From the NCBI GenBank assembly GCA_030550075.1, contig JAUQQB010000223.1:1-5324 (forward strand): a stretch of DNA of 5,324 nucleotides. Reading direction: 5' to 3'. Each line of letters starts with the position of its first letter. The stretch's first letter is position 1. Made by a program: the position numbers and the translations under genes. Under the pieces are notes generated by a model. That model worked only from the letters and a program-made list of their open reading frames with translations, was not told the DNA's origin and made no database searches. Positions 1 to 4,246 of this stretch are shown here, one piece after another. The DNA is from Chloroflexota bacterium (GTDB taxonomy: Bacteria > Chloroflexota > Anaerolineae > Thermoflexales > Thermoflexaceae).

Positions 1-2
1 GC

Positions 3-104
3 TGGGGGGTAGATAATCTCGATGGCACTGGCGGCTTCCTATCCTCCGATACCTGCGCGCTCCTGTCCACCTTTATTTTCGGTTTGGGGGTGCTGGGCCG
101 GTAG
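3..104 (+). other. Possible 3' end of an upstream reading frame (doubtful)
   Basis: This frame is open from the left edge to a TAG at 102-104 and would give about 33 residues ending in a hydrophobic stretch (STFIFGLGVLGR). It could be the C-terminal tail of a gene that begins outside the window, and the hairpin at 83-132 would then overlap its stop codon. I do not recognise the peptide. An open frame this short is common by chance in GC-rich DNA, so support is weak. Confidence 0.15.
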
Positions 105-132
105 CTGAAGGCCTCCGGCCCAGCACCCCAAA
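83..132 (+). terminator. Long GC-rich hairpin, possible terminator of an upstream gene
   Basis: The left arm at 83-101 (TTTGGGGGTGCTGGGCCGG) pairs with the right arm at 115-132 (CCGGCCCAGCACCCCAAA), with a single extra G as the only bulge and a 13-base loop. The stem is followed by GATATTTATTCTCC, which is AT-rich but has no clean T run. The likeliest role is transcription termination or 3'-end protection for whatever lies to the left. A REP-type repeat is also possible. Confidence 0.5.
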
Positions 133-152
133 GATATTTATTCTCCTTCCTC

Positions 153-175
153 CCCGTGGCCCTTTGGGCCACGGG
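153..175. repeat. Perfect 10-bp inverted repeat with TTT loop
   Basis: CCCGTGGCCC (153-162) and GGGCCACGGG (166-175) are exact reverse complements separated by TTT. No T run follows on the plus strand, so it is not a classical intrinsic terminator in that direction. Its right arm shares GGCCACGGG with the arm at 270-278, so the two hairpins may be related copies or binding sites for one factor. Confidence 0.6.
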
Positions 176-251
176 CTCAATTCGCGACACCTGGGGACCT
201 GGAGCACGCCGAAGGTGCGCCCCAGACTTACCTGTTTTATTTCTTTTCCTA

Positions 252-281
252 CTTCCCACGGCCCAAACAGGCCACGGGAAG
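252..281. repeat. Imperfect inverted repeat just upstream of the ParA-like gene
   Basis: CTTCCC...GGCC on the left faces GGCC...GGGAAG on the right, with two internal A/C mismatches and the loop CAAACA. The right arm repeats the nonamer GGCCACGGG seen at 167-175. It ends 25 bases before the GTG start codon, a position where a leader hairpin or operator could influence expression. No function can be assigned from sequence alone. Confidence 0.45.
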
Positions 282-285
282 CAAG

Positions 286-297
286 TATAAGCGAAGG
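286..297 (+). promoter_or_regulatory. Weak -10-like box and weak ribosome-binding site for the ParA-like gene
   Basis: TATAAG at 286-291 resembles a -10 box, but no good -35 box lies 16-18 bases upstream. Transcription from it would begin only about 8 bases before the GTG, giving an almost leaderless message. AAGG at 294-297, nine bases before the start codon, is the only Shine-Dalgarno-like site. Both calls are tentative, and the real promoter may lie further upstream. Confidence 0.25.
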
Positions 298-306
298 CAG
301 GCCCAC

Positions 307-1068
307 GTGGCTCGAACGATTGCCGTAGTCAGCCAGAAAGGGGGAGTGGGCAAAACCACAACAGTGGTTCATCTCGGCGTCGCGCTGGCGGAGCGCGGCA
401 CCCCGACCCTGCTGGTGGATCTCGACCCCCAGGTGGCGTTAACAGCGGCTTTCGGATTGAATGAGGATCTCTCGCCAACCATCGAGGCGTCGCTCATGAA
501 AGGCATCGCGATTACCCAGGTCATTCAGAACATCCGGCCTTATCTGGATATCGCCCCTGCTTCTTTTCAGTTGAACCAGGCGGAACTGAGCCTGCACCAG
601 CGCCCGCGCTGGCCTTACCGGCTTCGGGAGGCCCTGCGACCGGTTCAGGGACGCTACGCCTACATCCTGATCGACGCGCCGCCTGGATTGGGTCCTCTCA
701 CAGTGAACGCCCTCGCCGCCGCGGATGCGTTTCTGGTCCCCATCCGGCCGGACTATCTCTCCCTTCGTAGCCTGAAAGGGCTGCTGATTGCGGTCGGACG
801 GTTGCGCCAGCAACTGGGGCTTTCCATCGAGCTGCTGGGCATTTTGCCGACCATGGTGCAACTCCATCTCCGCCATCATCGAGACGTGCTTGGGGAATTG
901 ACGGCCGCTTTCGGTAGAAAGGTGTTTCAGGTCTTTATCCCTCAAAGCATCCGTTTCGCCGAGGCTTCGGTTGCTGGGCAGAGTCTGCTGGATTATATGA
1001 CCAGCCACCCCGGGGCCCAGGCTTATCGCCGACTGGCTGCGCTCATTGAGGAAGCCAGCGGCCGGTGA
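307..1068 (+). CDS. ParA/Soj-family (MinD-like superfamily) ATPase
   Basis: This 253-residue protein has the usual length of a chromosomal Soj/ParA. The deviant Walker A motif KGGVGKTT spans residues 11-18, with both the signature lysine K11 and the P-loop lysine K16. LVDLDPQ (36-42) is the Walker A' segment and LIDAPPGLGPLTVNAL (121-136) the Walker B/switch segment around D123. The C-terminal IPQSIRFAEAS...GAQAY block matches the family region IPRNVRLSEAP...GAxxY. The GTG start is chosen because no ATG, GTG or TTG lies upstream in frame and the reading begins directly with the first beta strand. ParA dimers formed on ATP bind DNA non-specifically and position plasmids, chromosomes or protein cargo. 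No ParB gene and no MinD-type C-terminal amphipathic helix are seen, so the cargo is unknown. The next gene, 81 bases downstream, is a candidate partner. The family is certain; the exact role is not. Confidence 0.93.
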   Translation: MARTIAVVSQKGGVGKTTTVVHLGVALAERGTPTLLVDLDPQVALTAAFGLNEDLSPTIEASLMKGIAITQVIQNIRPYLDIAPASFQLNQAELSLHQRPRWPYRLREALRPVQGRYAYILIDAPPGLGPLTVNALAAADAFLVPIRPDYLSLRSLKGLLIAVGRLRQQLGLSIELLGILPTMVQLHLRHHRDVLGELTAAFGRKVFQVFIPQSIRFAEASVAGQSLLDYMTSHPGAQAYRRLAALIEEASGR

Positions 1069-1100
1069 ACGGCCTGATGGGCTTCCTGTTTCTGCGTTGG

Positions 1101-1130
1101 GCACGCACGGAAGGCCCGTGCTCTGCGTGC
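1101..1130 (+). other. Hairpin in the gap between the ParA-like and membrane-protein genes
   Basis: GCACGCA (1101-1107) is the exact reverse complement of TGCGTGC (1124-1130), and an alternative pairing GCACG/CGTGC (1101-1105 with 1117-1121) is also available. There is no T run after it. It lies in the 81-base gap between two co-directional genes and may be a pause, processing or stability element. It may equally be chance in GC-rich sequence. Confidence 0.35.
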
Positions 1131-1149
1131 ACAAAACCAAGTTCAGGAA

Positions 1150-2421
1150 TTGAACACGCCGATGGGAAAGCGGACAAAGCCAGAGATCTCATTGCGTGGC
1201 AAAGGGCGAACGTTATTTGCCGGGCTGACCGAATGGGTGGAGCCCACAGAGCTCCCCGCCCAGACTCCGGAGACGCCCTCCCCCGGGTCAGAGTCGCACT
1301 CCATCGAGGCCCTTTCCTCCTCAGCAGAAGAAACATCAGGAGGTCAGGAAGCCTCTCCACCCACGCTCGAACCCGCCCCCTCGTCGGATCCCCACGATGT
1401 CCCTATGAACACTGTCTCCTCGATCCCGCAAGAGAATGGCGATGGTTTCCGGTTCCTCGCCCTGGAGGCCGCGCGCGTGGCTTCCACGACCCCTTTGATC
1501 CCTGATTGGGCCCCTCCGCCCAGCTGGCGCTGGGAACCCGCGGCTGCGCCCGCTGAGACCGTTGAGGTAGACCCTCATGCGCCTGTGCGGGCTCTGCGTA
1601 TTCCAGGACTGCTGATGCCGGAAGCCCTCGGCCTCAGCACGAGTCGACCGGAAGCAACTGCAGAAACCTCTGCAGAAGGAGAACCATCGATGGAACGAGC
1701 TCCCACCCCATCTATACCTATGGAAAGGCCGCCGACTGCTCGTGCACGTGCGGTGGACGAAGCGCATCTCCGTCAGTTGAACGCACGGATTGATGAGCTT
1801 TATCGCCGTATTGCCAGTGGAGCGATCCCTGATCCAGGGACTGCTGAACAGGCCCTGGCATGGCTGAAACAGGCTCGGGAGGCATTGCTCTCCCCGGATG
1901 GTTATGATGAGGCAGAATACTATTACAGCCTCGCCCAGACCCGTTATGCCATCGCCCGCCGACTCTGGCGATGGTCCTATACGTATGGGCTCTTCGTCTT
2001 TATCTGGGGCATTGCCTGGCTAGGACTTTACCTCTGGGCACTGACGGACGGCCGGGGCTACAGCGCACGGGTGGTCCCTCCGGGCTACGAAGGGATCTGG
2101 GAGCCGATTATGTGGGGTGGCTTGGGCGGTGTATGTGGGATCTTTTACAGTCTCTACTGGCATGTAGCCATCAAACGGGACTTCGACCGCCAATATGTGA
2201 TGTGGTATCTTGTCCAACCGCTCCTCGGAAGTATGATCGGGATGATCATCTACATGATCATCACCGTGGGCTTCCTCACGATCCAGGGGACGCCTACGCC
2301 AGCCAACCCGCTTTTTACGTATCTGCTCGCCTTCATCGCGGGCTTCCGTCAACGGTTCTTCCTAGAGCTTATCGATCGCATTGTCCAGACCTTCACCCCA
2401 AACCCCAGGAGCAATGCATGA
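1150..2421 (+). CDS. Uncharacterised membrane protein with long disordered cytoplasmic arm
   Basis: I do not recognise a named family. Of 423 residues, the first ~28 are basic and partly hydrophobic (GKRTKPEISLRGKGRTLFAGL, residues 6-26, then TEWVEP). Residues ~30-195 are rich in Pro, Glu, Ser, Ala and Thr and look disordered. Residues ~203-275 form charged helices. Four hydrophobic segments follow: ~279-298, 318-340, 352-378 and 386-399. RRLWRW before segment 1, KRDFDR after segment 2 and RQR after segment 4 put both termini in the cytoplasm by the positive-inside rule. Glycines (GGLGG, 323-327) and RDFDRQYVMWYL (343-354) look like conserved spots of a small helical domain. The start is uncertain: TTG 1150 has AGGA only one base away, whereas ATG 1162 places the same AGGA (1145-1148) 13 bases away. 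The ATG would give 419 residues. The stop overlaps fabD. A role as partner of the upstream ATPase is inference. Confidence 0.85.
   Translation: MNTPMGKRTKPEISLRGKGRTLFAGLTEWVEPTELPAQTPETPSPGSESHSIEALSSSAEETSGGQEASPPTLEPAPSSDPHDVPMNTVSSIPQENGDGFRFLALEAARVASTTPLIPDWAPPPSWRWEPAAAPAETVEVDPHAPVRALRIPGLLMPEALGLSTSRPEATAETSAEGEPSMERAPTPSIPMERPPTARARAVDEAHLRQLNARIDELYRRIASGAIPDPGTAEQALAWLKQAREALLSPDGYDEAEYYYSLAQTRYAIARRLWRWSYTYGLFVFIWGIAWLGLYLWALTDGRGYSARVVPPGYEGIWEPIMWGGLGGVCGIFYSLYWHVAIKRDFDRQYVMWYLVQPLLGSMIGMIIYMIITVGFLTIQGTPTPANPLFTYLLAFIAGFRQRFFLELIDRIVQTFTPNPRSNA
2407..2421 (+). promoter_or_regulatory. Shine-Dalgarno site and ATGA stop-start overlap for fabD
   Basis: AGGAG at 2407-2411 stands six bases before the ATG at 2418. 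The ATG shares bases with the TGA (2419-2421) that ends the membrane-protein gene. The site fixes the fabD start and indicates translational coupling, so the two proteins are probably made from one message. Confidence 0.85.
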
Positions 2422-3365
2422 ACGGACGCCTCGCCTTTGTCTTCCCGGGACAGGGTTCACAATATGTGGGGATGGGCCGGGCCCTCTATGAAGCCTTCCC
2501 CGAAGCCCGTGAGGTATTTGAGGAAGCGGATGCCCGGCTGGACTACGCGCTCTCCCGCCTGTGCTTCGAGGGGCCGGAATCTCAGCTGAATGACACCTTT
2601 TACACCCAGCCCGCCATCCTCACAGTATCCATCGCCGCATGGCAGGCCTGGCGGGCCCGAGGCGGGCCCTCACCGACTCTCGTGGCAGGCCACAGCCTGG
2701 GGGAATTCACCGCGCTGGTGGCGGCTGGCGCCCTCTCCTTCCCGGATGCCTTGCATCTGGTGCAGGAGCGGGGACGACTGATGAAGTGGGCAGGAGAGCT
2801 GCAACCGGGAGCCATGGCCGCCGTGCTGGGAATGGGGCGAGCGGCTCTGGAAGAGATCTGCGCGGAGGCCAGTCAGGAAACGGGGGAGGTGGTCGTCATC
2901 GCCAACGATAACTGTCCGGGCCAGCTGGTGATCTCCGGCGGCAAAACCGCGGTGGCCCACGCCGGTGAGCGCGCCCGGAATCGCGGGGCAAAGCGAGTGA
3001 TCCCGTTGGCGGTCAGCATCGCCGCCCATTCCCCATTGATGACTCCTGCGGTAGAGCCCTTCCGGGCCTCGCTGGAGGCTACACCCTTTCAACGGCCAGG
3101 TATTCCGGTGATCAGCAACGTGCAGGCTCGCCCTCTGCAAAGCGACGCGGAGGACTTGCGGGCGGAACTGGCCCAGCAGTTGACCGCCCCGGTCCGATGG
3201 ACGGAGAGCATCCAGTGGATGCTGGAGAACGGCGTTCGGACCTTCGTGGAATTCGGTCCTCGCGATGTGCTGAGTGGCCTGATCCGCCGGATCGCTCCGG
3301 AAGCCCGCACCGTTCGAGTGGAGGACCCGGAGACCCTGGAGCAAGCCTTGCGGGCGCTTGACTAA
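2418..3365 (+). CDS. fabD: Malonyl-CoA:acyl carrier protein transacylase (FabD)
   Basis: FabD transfers the malonyl group from malonyl-CoA to the phosphopantetheine arm of acyl carrier protein, supplying the extender unit for type II fatty-acid synthesis in the cytoplasm. The 315 residues match the usual length. PGQGSQ (10-15) holds the oxyanion-hole Gln12. GHSLGE contains the nucleophile Ser93. QERGRLM contains Arg118, which binds the malonyl carboxylate, and AAHSPLM contains the catalytic His204. QLVISG and the C-terminal VEFGPRDVLSGLI block are also typical. The ATG start is supported by AGGAG six bases upstream and overlaps the preceding stop as ATGA. FabD is often beside fabH, fabG or acpP, and none of these is in the window. 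Here it is the last gene of a cluster with a ParA-like ATPase and a membrane protein. All active-site residues are present, so it should be functional. Confidence 0.97.
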   Translation: MNGRLAFVFPGQGSQYVGMGRALYEAFPEAREVFEEADARLDYALSRLCFEGPESQLNDTFYTQPAILTVSIAAWQAWRARGGPSPTLVAGHSLGEFTALVAAGALSFPDALHLVQERGRLMKWAGELQPGAMAAVLGMGRAALEEICAEASQETGEVVVIANDNCPGQLVISGGKTAVAHAGERARNRGAKRVIPLAVSIAAHSPLMTPAVEPFRASLEATPFQRPGIPVISNVQARPLQSDAEDLRAELAQQLTAPVRWTESIQWMLENGVRTFVEFGPRDVLSGLIRRIAPEARTVRVEDPETLEQALRALD

Positions 3366-3376
3366 CACCCATTCTC

Positions 3377-3403
3377 TGGCTGACAGATACCCGGTTTCAG
3401 CCA
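3377..3403 (+). terminator. Weak hairpin after fabD, possible terminator
   Basis: TGGCTGA (3377-3383) pairs with TCAGCCA (3397-3403) across a 13-base loop, starting 11 bases after the fabD stop. CTC/GAG flanks could extend the stem around a two-base bulge. No T run follows, so factor-independent termination here is doubtful. The REP-like palindrome downstream may assist 3'-end formation. Confidence 0.3.
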
Positions 3404-3440
3404 GCGAGAGCTTGAAGCGATAGCCACCCCTTGTAACTGT

Positions 3441-3504
3441 TCAGCCCTCACTCCATCCCCAATCCCCTTCCCTCTCCCGCAGCGGTGCAGGAGAGGGAAG
3501 AGGG
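3441..3504. repeat. REP-like palindromic element (CCCTCTCC...GGAGAGGG)
   Basis: A pyrimidine-rich run beginning CCCTCACTCC leads into CTTCCCTCTCC (3467-3477), which is the exact reverse complement of GGAGAGGGAAG (3490-3500). The loop is 12 bases. This layout resembles a type of intergenic palindrome that recurs in many GC-rich bacterial genomes: CCCTCAC-rich lead, CCCTCTCC arm, short variable loop, GGAGAGGG arm. It lies between the convergent fabD and ndk genes, the usual location for such elements. Only one copy is in the window, so repetition in the genome is inferred. Confidence 0.55.
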
Positions 3505-3505
3505 C

Positions 3506-3558
3506 AAAAGAGGTAGGGTTTTGCGGCGGTGGCCTTCGGCCGCTGCAAAACCTTACCT
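3506..3558 (-). terminator. Intrinsic terminator of ndk
   Basis: AGGTAGGGTTTTGC (3511-3524) pairs with GCAAAACCTTACCT (3545-3558) with a single G-T wobble. The interior adds a GGCC-TTC-GGCC hairpin. Read on the minus strand, the stem starts at the last base of the ndk stop codon and is followed by CTTTTG (the A4 run at 3506-3509 on the plus strand). The T run is short but the stem is very stable, and the location suits ndk termination. It could also block read-through from fabD. Confidence 0.7.
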
Positions 3559-4010
3559 TACTCATCCACAATCCAGCGATCCACATCCCGTGGATAAGTG
3601 AGGATTTCATCATCCTGGAAGAACAGCTCGATCTCAAAGACTGCGGTCTCCGGCCCATCTGATCCATGAACCAGATTGCGTCCGATGGTGAGGCCGAAGT
3701 CCGCCCGGATGGTTCCAGGCTCCGCCTTCGCGGGATCGGTCGCGCCCATCGTCTTTCGCACGACCTCGATTGCCTTCGGGCCTTCGACAACCATCGCCAC
3801 CACCGGACCGGAGGTAATGTAACGAACCAGGCTTTCGTAAAAGGGCTTGCCTTGATGAACCGCATAATGGCGCGCGGCCAGCTCAGGGGAGATCTGTATC
3901 ATCTTCAGGGCCACAATCTTCAACCCGCGACGTTCCAGCCGGGAGATGATCTCTCCGATCAACCCCCGCTGAACCCCATCTGGCTTGATCAGGACAAGCG
4001 TTCGCTCCAC
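3558..4010 (-). CDS. ndk: Nucleoside diphosphate kinase
   Basis: This cytoplasmic enzyme moves the gamma phosphate from ATP to nucleoside diphosphates through a phosphohistidine intermediate, keeping NTP and dNTP pools balanced. The 150-residue protein has the normal length. ERTLVLIKPDGVQRG (2-16) is the family N-terminus with Lys9. Phosphate- and base-contacting positions Tyr49, Phe57, Arg85, Thr91, Arg102 and Asn112 are all present, and NLVHGSD (112-118) carries the catalytic His115. The C-terminal ELFFQDDEI segment is also typical. The GTG start (4008-4010) is supported by AGGAGG seven bases upstream and by the alignment of the first beta strand. It is transcribed alone, convergent with fabD and divergent from the S1 gene, with its own promoter and terminator visible. 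Nothing suggests damage. Confidence 0.98.
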   Translation of the reverse strand: MERTLVLIKPDGVQRGLIGEIISRLERRGLKIVALKMIQISPELAARHYAVHQGKPFYESLVRYITSGPVVAMVVEGPKAIEVVRKTMGATDPAKAEPGTIRADFGLTIGRNLVHGSDGPETAVFEIELFFQDDEILTYPRDVDRWIVDE

Positions 4011-4017
4011 CGTCTAG

Positions 4018-4023
4018 CCTCCT
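4018..4023 (-). promoter_or_regulatory. Shine-Dalgarno site of ndk
   Basis: CCTCCT on the plus strand reads AGGAGG on the minus strand, seven bases before the GTG start of ndk. It is a perfect anti-SD match at good spacing and supports the GTG as the true start despite its being a non-ATG codon. Confidence 0.9.
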
Positions 4024-4059
4024 GGGTCAGGATTTGCAAGAATCCAGCGTAAGTTTCAG

Positions 4060-4089
4060 ATTATAGCAAGGCAACATGCCCTGCCCCAA
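4060..4089 (-). promoter_or_regulatory. Probable sigma-70-type promoter of ndk (extended -10)
   Basis: On the minus strand, a perfect TATAAT (4065-4060) is preceded by TGC, giving the extended -10 form TGnTATAAT. A partial -35 box TTGGGG (4089-4084) lies 18 bases upstream. Transcription would start near 4053, leaving a leader of about 40 bases. The -35 region overlaps the left arm of the inverted repeat at 4081-4116, so a protein bound there could compete with RNA polymerase. Confidence 0.7.
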
Positions 4090-4116
4090 AACACCGGGAG
4101 AGCGTTTTGGGGGCAG
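4081..4116. repeat. Inverted repeat between divergent promoters
   Basis: CTGCCCCAAAAC (4081-4092) is complementary to GTTTTGGGGGCAG (4104-4116) with one extra G, across an 11-base loop. It sits between the ndk promoter, whose -35 it overlaps, and the S1-gene promoter about 37 bases to its right. No T run follows directly on either strand. It may be an operator, a bidirectional insulating hairpin or a small repeat. Confidence 0.5.
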
Positions 4117-4152
4117 AGCCGCCAAGAGCAGCCCCACCCCAAAAAGTATAGT

Positions 4153-4181
4153 TTGCCAGTCTACGTTCTCTGACGTAAAAT
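4153..4181 (+). promoter_or_regulatory. Probable sigma-70-type promoter of the S1-domain gene
   Basis: TTGCCA (4153-4158) and TAAAAT (4176-4181) are separated by exactly 17 bases, and each box matches the consensus at 4 to 5 of 6 positions. Transcription would start near 4188, giving a leader of about 59 bases. It is the best plus-strand promoter in the window and makes the S1 gene an independent unit. Confidence 0.7.
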
Positions 4182-4196
4182 TGTGAAAGTAAGCAC

Positions 4197-4234
4197 GGAT
4201 TGCACTCATTTTCATCCCAATCCATGCAAGGAGG
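4197..4234 (+). promoter_or_regulatory. Leader hairpin and strong Shine-Dalgarno site of the S1-domain gene
   Basis: GGATTG (4197-4202) can pair with CAATCC (4218-4223) across a 15-base loop, ending six bases before AGGAGG (4229-4234), which runs on as GGGG. The AGGAGG-to-ATG gap is 12 bases, longer than optimal, although pairing with the G run would shorten it. The hairpin is weak. A role in autoregulation by an S1-type protein is conceivable but unproven. Confidence 0.4.
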
Positions 4235-4246
4235 GGGTAAGCGGCC

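Larger units (their letters stand above)
1..306. other. Non-coding, hairpin-rich region upstream of the ParA-like gene
   Basis: No convincing complete gene is visible in these 306 bases on either strand. The region contains three inverted repeats (83-132, 153-175, 252-281) and a smaller nested one, in which CTGGGG at 191-196 faces CCCCAG at 219-224 and an inner GCAC/GTGC pair sits between them. The first hairpin could end an upstream transcript. The others lie in what would be the leader of the ParA-like gene. I compared the region by eye with SRP RNA, RNase P RNA, tmRNA and tRNA and saw no match. Function unknown. Confidence 0.6.

Noticed and set aside
303..310. Palindrome CCACGTGG at the ParA-like start codon as a parS site
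   Set aside because: It shares only the CACGTG core with the parS consensus TGTTTCACGTGAAACA. The flanking bases do not match, the palindrome stops at 8 bp, and no ParB gene is present.
439..1140. 233-codon minus-strand frame opposite the ParA-like gene
   Set aside because: It is antisense to a clearly conserved ATPase. Its composition (many Arg, Gln and Ser) is that of a shadow frame, and no motif is visible.
1065..1505. 146-codon plus-strand frame whose GTG overlaps the ParA stop
   Set aside because: From 1150 on it runs in another frame over the membrane-protein gene. Its product is Arg/Pro-rich low-complexity sequence typical of an out-of-frame reading, and it has no recognisable domain.
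1971..2417. Possible N-terminal extension of FabD from an upstream in-frame ATG
   Set aside because: The added residues are an out-of-frame reading of the membrane-protein gene. The normal FabD N-terminus (RLAFVFPGQGSQ) begins right after the ATG at 2418, which has its own AGGAG.
2670..3372. Long minus-strand frames opposite fabD
   Set aside because: They are antisense to a gene with all FabD catalytic motifs. Such open frames are expected on the opposite strand of GC-rich genes, and no start signals or domains support them.
3562..3597. DnaA-box-like sequences (CATCCACA; TTATCCACG on the minus strand), suggesting an origin
   Set aside because: They lie inside the 3' coding end of ndk, where the codons for the conserved C-terminus explain them. 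There is no AT-rich unwinding region, no further clustered boxes and no dnaA/dnaN gene.
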